A stretch of 64,000 nucleotides of DNA, taken from positions 186,001 through 250,000 of the forward strand of contig NZ_LT707065.1 in the NCBI RefSeq assembly GCF_900156745.1, written 5' to 3'. Source of the stretch: Achromobacter sp. MFA1 R4 (GTDB taxonomy: Bacteria > Pseudomonadota > Gammaproteobacteria > Burkholderiales > Burkholderiaceae_B). Made by a program: the position numbers and the translations under genes. Position 1 is the stretch's first letter, and every line of letters begins with the position of its first letter. Below the pieces are notes generated by a model. That model was not told the DNA's origin and did not search any database. It saw nothing but the letters and a program-made list of their open reading frames with translations. Positions 48,376-56,594 of the stretch are shown here, piece after piece.

Positions 48376-49587
48376 ATGCCGACCTCGCCCACCGACCTCT
48401 CCTGCGCCCCCTATTCGGGACTGCGCGTGCTGGACCTCAGCCAAGGCATCGCCGGGCCGTACTGCGCGCAAATCCTGTGGCAGCAAGGCGCGGACGTGGT
48501 CAAGGTGGAACCGCCTGACGGCGACTGGGGCCGCCACGTCGGCGTGGTGCGCGACGACCAGAGCGCCCTGTCCATCGCCTACAACGTAGGCAAACGCGGC
48601 GTGTGCGTGGATGCGCGCCAGGCGCGGGGCAAAACGCTGCTTGCGGACATGGCCGGGCGCGCCGACATCGTGATCCAGAACTTCCGGCCCGGCGTTGCCG
48701 AGCGCATGGGCGTGGGTTACGACGGCCTGGCCGAGCGCCGCCCGGACCTGGTCTATGTGTCCATCAGCGGGTATGGACCCGACGGCCCCTACGCCCATGC
48801 CCCGGCCTCGGACTCCGTGATGCAGGCCGACAGCGGCCTCATGTACGCCAACCAGACGCCTGCCGGAGAGCCCCGCCGCATCGGCCTGCTGATGGCGGAC
48901 ATCGCGACTGCGCTGTACGCGGCGCAGGCCGCCAGCGCCGCGCTCTACCAGCGGGCGCGCAGCGGCCGCGGTCAGCACGTGCAGCTCAATCTGTTCCAGG
49001 CCTGCGCCGCCCTGCAGGTCAATGACATCCTCGCCTACGGCATCGCGGGCGAGCGCGAGGCCGTGGCGGTCAGCGCCCCCAACGGCGTGTTCCCCACCGC
49101 CGACGCGCGCCTGTCGGTACTGGCGTTGAACAATGACCAGTTCGCGCGCCTGTGCCGCGCGCTGGACCGTCCCGAATGGCTGGCCGATCCGGCGCTGTCC
49201 AGCAATGCCGCGCGCATGGCGCAGCGCGAGCGGCTGCATCGGGAGATGGCGGAGCAACTGGCGCTGCACCCCGCCTCGCATTGGGAGGAACGCCTGTCGC
49301 GCGAGGACGTGCTGCATGCGCGGGTGCGGGACTACGACGGCCTGGCCGCCCATCCGCAGGCGGCGCACCTGGGGCTGCTGGAGCCGCTGGCACAGCCGGG
49401 CGGCACGCCCCTGCCCTATGCGCGCGCGCCGGGCGCCGCCGCGCGCAGGCCGCTGCAGGCCGCGCCCGCGATCGGCCAGCACACCGTGGAGGTGCTGACC
49501 GAATGGGGCGTGGCGCCAGCGGAGATCCAGGCCATGCTGCAGGCCGGCGTGCTGCGCCAGGCCGACGCCGGCAAGGAGTCCCTGTGA
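48376..49587 (+). CDS. CaiB/BaiF (family III) CoA-transferase
   Basis: 403 residues with catalytic Asp175 in Leu-Leu-Met-Ala-Asp-Ile-Ala-Thr-Ala and the standard N-terminal Leu-Arg-Val-Leu-Asp-Leu-Ser-Gln-Gly and Val-Val-Lys-Val-Glu-Pro-Pro-Asp-Gly-Asp. Substrate unknown. The stop overlaps the next start by one base (TGATG). It is first in an operon with a quinone-oxidoreductase-like enzyme and a Bug receptor, a small acid-uptake and activation unit under the divergent LysR regulator. Confidence 0.93.
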   Translation: MPTSPTDLSCAPYSGLRVLDLSQGIAGPYCAQILWQQGADVVKVEPPDGDWGRHVGVVRDDQSALSIAYNVGKRGVCVDARQARGKTLLADMAGRADIVIQNFRPGVAERMGVGYDGLAERRPDLVYVSISGYGPDGPYAHAPASDSVMQADSGLMYANQTPAGEPRRIGLLMADIATALYAAQAASAALYQRARSGRGQHVQLNLFQACAALQVNDILAYGIAGEREAVAVSAPNGVFPTADARLSVLALNNDQFARLCRALDRPEWLADPALSSNAARMAQRERLHREMAEQLALHPASHWEERLSREDVLHARVRDYDGLAAHPQAAHLGLLEPLAQPGGTPLPYARAPGAAARRPLQAAPAIGQHTVEVLTEWGVAPAEIQAMLQAGVLRQADAGKESL

Positions 49588-50651
49588 TGCGCGCCCTGGT
49601 CTGCCACCGCCACGGTCCGGTCGAGGACGTGCTTGTCGACGAGATCGCCGATGCCCCCGCGCCGGGGCCCGATGACGTCACCCTCGCCGTCGACTACGCC
49701 AGCGTCAGCCACGCGACCAAGCTGTTGATAGAAGGACGCTACCAGAGCCGCCCGCCCCTGCCCTTCGCGCCCGGCACGGAAGCCGCCGGCCGCGTCATCG
49801 CATGCGGCGCGAACGTCACGCGCATCAAGCCCGGGGACCGGGTGGTGGCGCTCTCGCGCTGGGGCTGCTATGCCGAGCGCCTGACCGTGCCCGAATACAC
49901 GGTCTATCCGGTGCCCGACGACCTGCCGCTCCTGGCCGCCCTGCCCATCCCCATTTCGTACGGCACCGCCTGGGCGGCGCTGCTTTGGCGTGCCGCCATG
50001 CAGCCGGGCGAGACGGTGCTGGTGCTGGGCGCCGGCTCCGGCGTGGGCCTGGCGGCCGTGGAGATCGCCTCGGCGCTGGGGGCAACCGTGCTTGCCTGCG
50101 CCAGCACGCCGGCCAAGCGCCAGGCCGCGCTGGACGCCGGCGCGGCGCACGCCTTCGCGGCCGACGAGAACATGGCGCAGGCCGTCAAGGCGGCAAGCGC
50201 CGGGCGCGGCGCCGACGTGGTGCTGGACGCGGTGGGCGGCGACGCCTTCAAACGCAGCGTGCGCGCCGCGGCGGCCAATGCGCGCATGGTGTCGGTGGGT
50301 TTCGCCAGCGGCCGCATCCCCGAGGTGCCGCTGAACCTGCTGCTCGTAAAAAACATAACCCTGCATGGGTTTTTCTTTGGCCGCTACATCGGCTGGACGC
50401 CCGCTGACGAACGCATCGTCCACGCGCCCGCCGTGCAGCGGACCATGGCCACCCTGTTCGACTGGGCCCGCAGCCAGCGGATCCGGCCGGCCGTAACGGC
50501 GATCTATCCGATCACCGGTCTTGCCGCAGCACTCGCCGCCCTGGAAAGCCGACAAGTCGTCGGCAAGGTGGCGATCACGATAACGACGGAGACAACCCCA
50601 TGCATGCCAACGACTTCCGGCGCGCCGCCCGGCCCCGCCGCTCCCGCGTAG
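49587..50651 (+). CDS. NADPH:quinone oxidoreductase/zinc-less MDR family enzyme
   Basis: 354 residues; AAGGAG precedes the ATG. The medium-chain reductase fold is clear: Pro-Phe-Ala-Pro-Gly-Thr-Glu-Ala-Ala-Gly near 57-66, Gly-Asp-Arg-Val-Val-Ala-Leu and the cofactor loop Gly-Ala-Gly-Ser-Gly-Val-Gly near 147-153. Zinc ligands are absent, as in quinone reductases and acryloyl/crotonyl-CoA reductases of the superfamily. The C-terminal 20 residues (Thr/Pro-rich) read through into the start of the Bug gene, which overlaps it by 52 bases. Confidence 0.9.
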   Translation: MRALVCHRHGPVEDVLVDEIADAPAPGPDDVTLAVDYASVSHATKLLIEGRYQSRPPLPFAPGTEAAGRVIACGANVTRIKPGDRVVALSRWGCYAERLTVPEYTVYPVPDDLPLLAALPIPISYGTAWAALLWRAAMQPGETVLVLGAGSGVGLAAVEIASALGATVLACASTPAKRQAALDAGAAHAFAADENMAQAVKAASAGRGADVVLDAVGGDAFKRSVRAAAANARMVSVGFASGRIPEVPLNLLLVKNITLHGFFFGRYIGWTPADERIVHAPAVQRTMATLFDWARSQRIRPAVTAIYPITGLAAALAALESRQVVGKVAITITTETTPCMPTTSGAPPGPAAPA

Positions 50652-51622
50652 CGCCCCGCCTGCGCCATCTCGCCGCCACGGCGCTCGCCCTGGGCTGCGC
50701 CTGCCTGCCCCTGGCCGCGCCGGCCGCCGACGCCTTTCCGAGCAAGCCCATCACCATGGTCGTGCCCTATCCGCCAGGCGGTCCGACCGACATCGTGGCG
50801 CGGCTGGTGGCGGCGGAAATGTCCAAGACCATCGGCCAGAACATCATCGTCGACAACAAGCCCGGCGCCAGCGGCATGATCGGCGCGGATCTCGTGGCGC
50901 GCGCCGCGCCGGATGGCTACACCTTCCTGGCCAACGCCTCGCTGCACGTCATCAACCCGTACATCTATGCGTCCATGCGCTACGACGCGTTCAAGGACTT
51001 CGTGCCCATCACGCAGCTGGCGGACGTGCCGCTGGTGCTGGTGGTGCCGCAGGCGTCCCCGGTCCGCACGGTGCAGGACCTCGTGGCGCAGGGCAAGGCC
51101 CAGCCCTTGAACTTCGGATCGGCCGGATCGGCGTCCGCGCAGCAGCTCGCGGGCGAGTCGTTCAAGGTGCGTTCCGGGCTGCGGATGCAGCACGTCCCCT
51201 ACAAGGGCAGCGCCCCCGCGCTGACGGACCTGGTGGGCGGACAGATCCAGCTGATGTTCGACTCCATGCCTTCGGCGATGCCGTTCATCAAGTCCGGCAA
51301 GCTGCGCGCGGTGGCCGTCACCACCGCCCGCCGCGTGGACGAACTGCCCGACGTGCCCACCATGGCCGAATCCGGCTTCCCCGGCTTTGACATCAGCACC
51401 TGGTACGGCCTGTGGGCGCCCAAGGGCACGCCGCCGGCCATCGTGGCCAAGCTCTCCGAACACGCGGCCCGCGCGCTCAAGCAACCCAACGTCGTGACGC
51501 AATACGCCGGCCTGGGCGCCAAGCCGGTGGGATCGGACCCCGCGACCTTCGCGCGGTTTAACGTGTCCGAGGGAGAAAAGTGGCGCGACATCGTCAAGGC
51601 GGCGCAGATCGTGCCGCAGTAG
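50600..51622 (+). CDS. Bug-family (TTT) substrate-binding protein
   Basis: 340 residues; the ATG has GGAG upstream and lies inside the 3' end of the preceding gene. The n-region is unusually long and Arg-rich (about 22 residues) before the hydrophobic core and Ala-Pro-Ala cleavage area near 42. Bug motifs Phe-Pro-Ser-Lys-Pro-Ile-Thr-Met-Val-Val-Pro-Tyr-Pro-Pro-Gly-Gly, Asp-Gly-Tyr-Thr-Phe and His-Val-Pro-Tyr-Lys-Gly are intact. Periplasmic carboxylate binding is expected, with no TctAB partner nearby. Confidence 0.92.
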   Translation: MHANDFRRAARPRRSRVAPRLRHLAATALALGCACLPLAAPAADAFPSKPITMVVPYPPGGPTDIVARLVAAEMSKTIGQNIIVDNKPGASGMIGADLVARAAPDGYTFLANASLHVINPYIYASMRYDAFKDFVPITQLADVPLVLVVPQASPVRTVQDLVAQGKAQPLNFGSAGSASAQQLAGESFKVRSGLRMQHVPYKGSAPALTDLVGGQIQLMFDSMPSAMPFIKSGKLRAVAVTTARRVDELPDVPTMAESGFPGFDISTWYGLWAPKGTPPAIVAKLSEHAARALKQPNVVTQYAGLGAKPVGSDPATFARFNVSEGEKWRDIVKAAQIVPQ

Positions 51623-51646
51623 TGGAAATCGCGGACCGGCTGGGGT

Positions 51647-52165
51647 TCACCGGTCGCAGCGCTGCGGCACCTTGCGCGGGGTTTCCGTGTAGCCCAGCGC
51701 TGCCACCCTGCGCAGCAGGTCGGCGTAGACCGCGTCGTCCAGGCAGGGCACGCGCGCCATGACCCAGACGTAATCGCGCTTGGAACGGCCGATGATGGTG
51801 GTCTGGTAGTCCTCGTCCAGGTAGGCGATGACGTACTCGGCCTTGATGGGCCAGATGAACTGCATGCCCCAGACCGCGTTGCCGGTGTCCGGCCGCACGG
51901 TGGCCACCGGGTGCATGGTGTCGACCGGGGCGTCGAAGCTGCCGTCGCGGTAGCGGAAGTCGGTCTGCACCCGGCCGTCCGGCAGCCGCCGGTAGCTTTC
52001 GACCGCGTCGTAGGCGTTGCGCTCGGGCCAACTGGGAATGTGCGCGATCACATACCAGTCGCCCATGAAGCGGTCCAGATCCACCTGGGCCACCGGCGGC
52101 ATGGGCGGCGGCGACGCGCAGCCGGCCAGCAGGGCGGCCGCGGCGATGTACAGGGTTCGCAGCAT
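51647..52165 (-). CDS. lipocalin-family outer-membrane lipoprotein (Blc-like)
   Basis: 172 residues; GAGGAG precedes the ATG. Lipobox Leu-Leu-Ala-Gly-Cys at 14-18 marks a lipoprotein. The lipocalin signature Gly-Asp-Trp-Tyr-Val-Ile-Ala lies near 51-57 and a second motif Tyr-Val-Trp-Val-Met-Ala-Arg near 145. Bacterial lipocalins bind fatty acids or lysophospholipids, which fits its place as the last of eight lipid-modification genes. It may carry or hold the unusual acyl chains produced by the operon. Confidence 0.9.
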   Translation of the reverse strand: MLRTLYIAAAALLAGCASPPPMPPVAQVDLDRFMGDWYVIAHIPSWPERNAYDAVESYRRLPDGRVQTDFRYRDGSFDAPVDTMHPVATVRPDTGNAVWGMQFIWPIKAEYVIAYLDEDYQTTIIGRSKRDYVWVMARVPCLDDAVYADLLRRVAALGYTETPRKVPQRCDR

Positions 52166-52176
52166 GATGGTTCTCC

Positions 52177-53259
52177 TCAGGGCCGCGTGTAGCGGTAATG
52201 CCCCACGCCCCATTGCTGGCCGGCGTCATAGCCGAAGAGCTCGGCGCACGCCATCCAGAACATGCGCCAGCGCTGGTTCCACAGTGCGGCCAGCGGCGCG
52301 CCGTAGGCCTGCCCCAGCACCGCCATCGCCTGGCCGCGCCGCGCATCCTGGTTGGCGAGCCAGTGGTTGGCGGTGCGCGCATAGTGCGTGCCATCCAGGA
52401 ACCAGCGCTCTTCCAACTGCAGGTCGCGCTGGAAGTGCAGCAAGGTATGCGCCGACGGCATGATGCCGCCGGTGAAGAAATGCCGTCCCATCCAGTTGTC
52501 GGCCCCCTCGGTCTCGAACGGATAAGCGCGTTCGCGGTGCGCGAAGATGTGCACGAACAGCTTGCCGCCGGGCCGCAGCCACTGGGCGATGCGCGCCAGC
52601 AGGTCCTGGTAGTTGCGCATGTGTTCGAACATTTCCACGGAGACGCAGCGGTCGAAGGCGGCGCCGGGCAGCGTCAGCACGTTGACGTCGCACGTCACGA
52701 CCCGCACGTGCGACCAGCCCCGCTCGCGGCAGCGCGCCTCGATGTGCTGGCGCTGGGTGGCGGAATTGGACACCGCCGTGATGCGCGCGTTGGGAAACTG
52801 CTCGGCCATCCACAAGGTCAACGAGCCCCAGCCGCACCCCAGCTCCAGGATGTCCTGGCCGTCGGCCAGCCCGGCGCGCTCGCCGTACAGGCGCAGCATG
52901 GCGAGCTCGGCCTGGTCCAGCGTTTCGCCGCCGGTCGGGTAGTAGCAGCTTGAATACTTCATCCGCGCGCCCAGGCACAGCTGGAAGAAGGCGGTGGGCA
53001 ATTCATAGTGCTGGGCGTTGGCGGCGTCGGTATGAATGGCCACGGCGCTGGCGCGCAGCCCGGCGATGAGTTGGCGGTCGCGCTCGGTCCAGGCGTCGAT
53101 GCCGCCGGCATATTCCTGCGCCAGGCGCTGGGCGCACAGGCGCCGCATGCCCAGCCGCAGCAGCGCGTCGGGCAGCAAGCCGCGTTCGGCCAGCCCGAGC
53201 AGGCCGGGCGCGGGGCGATCGGCGGCCAGGGGAGTGTCGTGCAAGGTGGCGGTCGTCAT
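52177..53259 (-). CDS. Cfa-family SAM-dependent lipid methyltransferase, second paralogue
   Basis: 360 residues. SAM-binding motif Ile-Leu-Glu-Leu-Gly-Cys-Gly-Trp-Gly-Ser near 140 and Val-Ser-Val-Glu-Met-Phe-Glu near 207, which aligns with the substrate-side Glu of cyclopropane synthase. It is shorter than Cfa (about 380-420) and diverges at the C-terminus, so it may methylate a different acyl chain or head group. GAGG precedes the start. It is 11 bases after the DUF1295 gene and 11 before the lipocalin gene. Similar double-Cfa operons in relatives are under ECF sigma control. Confidence 0.88.
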   Translation of the reverse strand: MTTATLHDTPLAADRPAPGLLGLAERGLLPDALLRLGMRRLCAQRLAQEYAGGIDAWTERDRQLIAGLRASAVAIHTDAANAQHYELPTAFFQLCLGARMKYSSCYYPTGGETLDQAELAMLRLYGERAGLADGQDILELGCGWGSLTLWMAEQFPNARITAVSNSATQRQHIEARCRERGWSHVRVVTCDVNVLTLPGAAFDRCVSVEMFEHMRNYQDLLARIAQWLRPGGKLFVHIFAHRERAYPFETEGADNWMGRHFFTGGIMPSAHTLLHFQRDLQLEERWFLDGTHYARTANHWLANQDARRGQAMAVLGQAYGAPLAALWNQRWRMFWMACAELFGYDAGQQWGVGHYRYTRP

Positions 53260-53270
53260 GGCATGCCTCG

Positions 53271-54038
53271 TCAGTGTTTGGGAAACCAGGGAAAGAAGGC
53301 CGACGTGCGGTGCTGATAGTCGCGGTAGTCGTCGCCGCGCGTGCGCAGCGCCTGCTGCTCGGTGAACGGAATGCCGCTGATCCAGCGCAGGAACACGTAC
53401 ATCAGCACCGGTCCCAGCCAGGCCATCCACTGCAGCGGCGACCCCCAGGCCAGGGCGACATAGCCGAACCAGTGGCACCATTCGAAGAAATAGTTGGGAT
53501 GGCGCGAATAGCGCCACAGGCCCTCGCGGCAGGTGCGGCCGCGATGGGCGGGGTCGTCGCGGAAGCGGTCGAGCTGGCGGTCGGCGGTCACCTCGCCCGA
53601 CAGCGCCGCCAGCCAGATCAGCAGGCCCAGGACCACCGGCCAGCCTTGCGCCGGACTGGCGCCGACCGCCAGGAACGGCAGGCAGAACAACATCACCAAA
53701 CCGGCCTGGAACATGAACAGGCCGAAGAACTTGCCCTGGTGGCCCTGCCAATGCTCGCGCAGCGCGCGATAACGTCCGTCCTCGCCCTGGCGCACGCGGC
53801 GCCACAGATGCCAGGCCAGCCGCAACGACCAGACGCCCGCCATCAGCGCCAGCGCCAGCCGGGCCGCGATGCTGCCCGTGCCGGTGGCGGCGATCAGGCA
53901 GGCGGCCGCGCCCATGCCCAGCGCCCACACCACGTCGACGATGCCGGCATTGGCGCGGCGGCGCTGCCAGCCCCAGGCCAGCGCCATCGCGACGATCATG
54001 CCGGCCGCGATGCATAACCATTGCTGCCAGATCGTCAT
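53271..54038 (-). CDS. DUF1295 membrane protein (steroid 5-alpha-reductase-like)
   Basis: 255 residues with six or seven membrane helices. The family motif Tyr-Ser-Arg-His-Pro-Asn-Tyr-Phe-Phe-Glu-Trp-Cys-His-Trp near 180-193 is complete, and the C-terminal Gln-Gln-Ala-Leu-Arg-Thr-Arg-Gly-Asp-Asp-Tyr-Arg-Asp-Tyr-Gln is standard. The fold resembles NADPH-dependent steroid reductases and isoprenylcysteine methyltransferases, so a reductase acting on a membrane lipid is the likely role. The ATG overlaps the DUF2878 stop. Confidence 0.92.
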   Translation of the reverse strand: MTIWQQWLCIAAGMIVAMALAWGWQRRRANAGIVDVVWALGMGAAACLIAATGTGSIAARLALALMAGVWSLRLAWHLWRRVRQGEDGRYRALREHWQGHQGKFFGLFMFQAGLVMLFCLPFLAVGASPAQGWPVVLGLLIWLAALSGEVTADRQLDRFRDDPAHRGRTCREGLWRYSRHPNYFFEWCHWFGYVALAWGSPLQWMAWLGPVLMYVFLRWISGIPFTEQQALRTRGDDYRDYQHRTSAFFPWFPKH

Positions 54039-54550
54039 GATGCCTCCCGAGTCCAGCGCCGCGCGCCCGCGGTCAACGCCGGCAATGCCAGCGCCCAGCC
54101 CGCCGCCAGCGCGGCGGTGGCGCGCCACGCTGGCGGTTCGAATTGCACCGACTGCCAGCCACGCGCGGCGCCCCAATAGGCCAGCGGTCCGCCAATCGCG
54201 CCGACCGCGCAGGCCAGCCAGGGCCGCGGGCGCAGATAGGCCAGCGAATGGTTCAGGGTCAGCGCGAACGCCGCCCACAACGCCAGGATCCAGGCCGGCG
54301 CGAACCAGCCGTCGGCGGCATAGCGCGCCCAACCCAGCGCGGACAGCGTGCCGTCCAGCGCCATGCCGCAGATCACGGCGGCTCCGGCCAGGCGCAGATC
54401 GGCGCGCGCCGTGGCCGACGCCGCCAGCTGGGCCACGATGAAGACCAGGGCGGCGGCCACGCCCGGCCAGGCCAGGCCGCGGCCCGCGCCGATCACGGCG
54501 CAGAACCACACGAGCTGGTAGCCGATCAGGTTGGCCCAGAACCGCATCAT
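54035..54550 (-). CDS. DUF2878 membrane protein
   Basis: 171 residues, five hydrophobic helices, with the family features Phe-Trp-Ala-Asn-Leu-Ile-Gly-Tyr-Gln near the start and Asp-Gly-Thr-Leu-Ser-Ala-Leu-Gly near the middle. Function unknown; it occurs almost always beside Cfa/DUF1365 genes. The double ATG (54550, 54547) overlaps the Cfa stop. Confidence 0.9.
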   Translation of the reverse strand: MMRFWANLIGYQLVWFCAVIGAGRGLAWPGVAAALVFIVAQLAASATARADLRLAGAAVICGMALDGTLSALGWARYAADGWFAPAWILALWAAFALTLNHSLAYLRPRPWLACAVGAIGGPLAYWGAARGWQSVQFEPPAWRATAALAAGWALALPALTAGARRWTREAS

Positions 54551-55821
54551 GCGTCCTCCCTCACCCAGCGCGCGCCCGTGACGCGCGCCTGCGGATGCGT
54601 CAGCAGCAGGTGCGCGACGCCGATCGAGCGCTCGCGAAAGCCGCCTTCGCAATACGCCAGATAGAACTCCCACAGCCGGCAGAAGCGCGCGTCAAAGCCT
54701 TGCGCCCGCACCTGCGGCAGCCGCGCCAGGAAGCGCTCGCGCCAGGCTTGCAGGGTGCGCGCATACGACAGGCCGAAATCTTCCAGGTGCACCAGGGCCA
54801 GGTCGCAGGCGCGCGTCTTGGCGCGCAGCATGGCGTCGATCGACGGGATGAAGCTGCCCGGAAAGATGTGGCGCTTGATGAAGTCGACCGACGCCAGCGC
54901 CTGCTGGTAGCGGTGGTCTTCGATGGTGATGGCCTGGATCAGCGCCCGGCCGCGCGGGTCGAGCAGGTTGGCGACCTGGCGGAAATAGGTCTCCAGGAAG
55001 TTCGCGCCGACCGCCTCGATCATCTCCACCGACACCAGTTTGTCGTATTGCCCCTGCAGGTCGCGGTAGTCCCGCAGCACGACGTCGACACGGTCCTGCA
55101 AGCCGGCGGCGCGCACGCGCTCGACCGCCAGGTCGTGTTGCTCGCGCGACAGCGTGGCGGTCGTGACATGGCAGCCGTAGTGGCGCGCCGCGTGGATCGC
55201 GAAGCCGCCCCACCCGCTGCCGATCTCCACGACGCGGTCCGTGGGCCGCAGTTCCAGCTTGCGGCAGATCGTCTCCAGCTTGCGATGGGAGGCCGCTTCC
55301 AGCGTGTCGTCGCCGTCGGCCCACATTGCCGACGAATACATCAGGTCATCCGACAGGAACAGCCCGAAGAACGTGTTGCCCAGGTCGTAGTGCGCGGCGA
55401 TGTTGCGCCGGCTGCCCGCGCGGGTGTTGGCATTGCCGGCATGCCAGCGCCGGAGCGCCCAGCCGGCCAGCCGCGCCAGGCCGGATTCCATGGCGTCCAG
55501 CGTGTCGCGGTTGCGCACCAGCAGGCGCACCAGGCCGACCAGGTCATCGCAGCGCCACAGGCCGTCGCCATAGGCTTCGCCCGCGCCGACGCTGCCTTGC
55601 GCCGCCACCAGCCGGTAGAACCCCAGGTCGCTCACGGTCAGGCGCACGCAGGGATCGCCCCGGCCCAGCGTGACGCTGCCCAGGCTGTCCTCGATCAGCA
55701 GCTGGCCATGGTCCAGCGCCGCCAGGCTGGCGAACAGGCGCTGGCGCAACAGGCGGTCGAGCGGGCCGGCGCGGCGGCTGGCCGCGATCGAAGCGTGTTC
55801 AGAGGGCGTCATGGGCTTCAT
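54547..55821 (-). CDS. cfa: cyclopropane-fatty-acyl-phospholipid synthase
   Basis: 424 residues. SAM motif Val-Val-Glu-Ile-Gly-Ser-Gly-Trp-Gly-Gly near 200 and Val-Ser-Val-Glu-Met-Ile-Glu-Ala-Val-Gly near 270 with the catalytic Glu. Further family features include Ala-His-Tyr-Asp-Leu-Gly-Asn near 145 and His-Ile-Phe-Pro-Gly near 320. It transfers a methylene or methyl group from SAM to the double bond of a phospholipid acyl chain. In Rhodobacter the comparable ECF-controlled gene products include a methyltransferase of the furan fatty acid route, so a methylated product is possible. GGAG precedes the ATG. Confidence 0.92.
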   Translation of the reverse strand: MKPMTPSEHASIAASRRAGPLDRLLRQRLFASLAALDHGQLLIEDSLGSVTLGRGDPCVRLTVSDLGFYRLVAAQGSVGAGEAYGDGLWRCDDLVGLVRLLVRNRDTLDAMESGLARLAGWALRRWHAGNANTRAGSRRNIAAHYDLGNTFFGLFLSDDLMYSSAMWADGDDTLEAASHRKLETICRKLELRPTDRVVEIGSGWGGFAIHAARHYGCHVTTATLSREQHDLAVERVRAAGLQDRVDVVLRDYRDLQGQYDKLVSVEMIEAVGANFLETYFRQVANLLDPRGRALIQAITIEDHRYQQALASVDFIKRHIFPGSFIPSIDAMLRAKTRACDLALVHLEDFGLSYARTLQAWRERFLARLPQVRAQGFDARFCRLWEFYLAYCEGGFRERSIGVAHLLLTHPQARVTGARWVREDA

Positions 55822-56594
55822 TTCGGTTCTCCGTTGGGCGTGCGGGGATGGTCGTAGACGGGGTTGCGCTTGAGCCACAGGCACAGCGCCTGCCAGTGGA
55901 TGGCGCCGATGACCTGCAGCGTCATCAGCGGATAGCGCCACAGCAGCCGGGCCAGCGCCGCGCCGTCGAGCGCCCGGCGTTGCAGATCCAGGCGCGCGTC
56001 GAACTGCGCCACGCCCTGGCGGCTGACGCGCATGTGCACGCGCAGGTCGTCCGCCGGTGCGGTGAAGCGCCAGTCGTAGGCGCAGTCCATGGGCATGAAG
56101 GGCGACACGTGGAAGCGCTTGTCGAAGCGCCAGGCCAGCGCCGCGCCCTCGCGCTCGGCGGCGGCGGCCGGCAGCACCACGCAATGGCGCTGCTTCCAGG
56201 GGGTATTGGTGATTTCCGCCACGATCGCGGCCAGCGTGCGGCCGTCGGCTTCAAAGCAGTAGTAAAAGCTGACCGGGTTGAAGACATAGCCCGCGTAGCG
56301 CGGATGCGCCAGCAACCTGATCGGCCCGCCCGGCACGTCCCCCAGGCTCGCCCGCAGGCGTTCGCGCACGGCCTGCGCCAGCGGCAGCCCGCCGTCCGCG
56401 TCCAGGTAATCGGCGCGGCGCCATTGCGCCAGGTTGGGCCGTTCGACCGACCACAGCCAACGCCCCTGGAACACCTGATCGATCTCGTCCAGGTCCAGAT
56501 AGAGCTGGGCCATGCGGTAGCCGAAGCCATGCGCATGCGGGTGGTGGCGCCGGTGCGTCACCCTGCCCTCGTAGACGGCGCTTTGCAGCGTCAT
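55818..56594 (-). CDS. DUF1365 domain protein
   Basis: 258 residues with the family pattern: Tyr-Glu-Gly-Arg-Val-Thr-His-Arg-Arg near 8-16, Asn-Pro-Val-Ser-Phe-Tyr-Tyr-Cys-Phe near 105-113, and Lys-Arg-Phe-His-Val-Ser-Pro-Phe near 165. No catalytic role is established for the family. The gene is regularly found between an FAD oxidoreductase and Cfa. Four-base overlaps link it to both neighbours here. Confidence 0.93.
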   Translation of the reverse strand: MTLQSAVYEGRVTHRRHHPHAHGFGYRMAQLYLDLDEIDQVFQGRWLWSVERPNLAQWRRADYLDADGGLPLAQAVRERLRASLGDVPGGPIRLLAHPRYAGYVFNPVSFYYCFEADGRTLAAIVAEITNTPWKQRHCVVLPAAAAEREGAALAWRFDKRFHVSPFMPMDCAYDWRFTAPADDLRVHMRVSRQGVAQFDARLDLQRRALDGAALARLLWRYPLMTLQVIGAIHWQALCLWLKRNPVYDHPRTPNGEPK

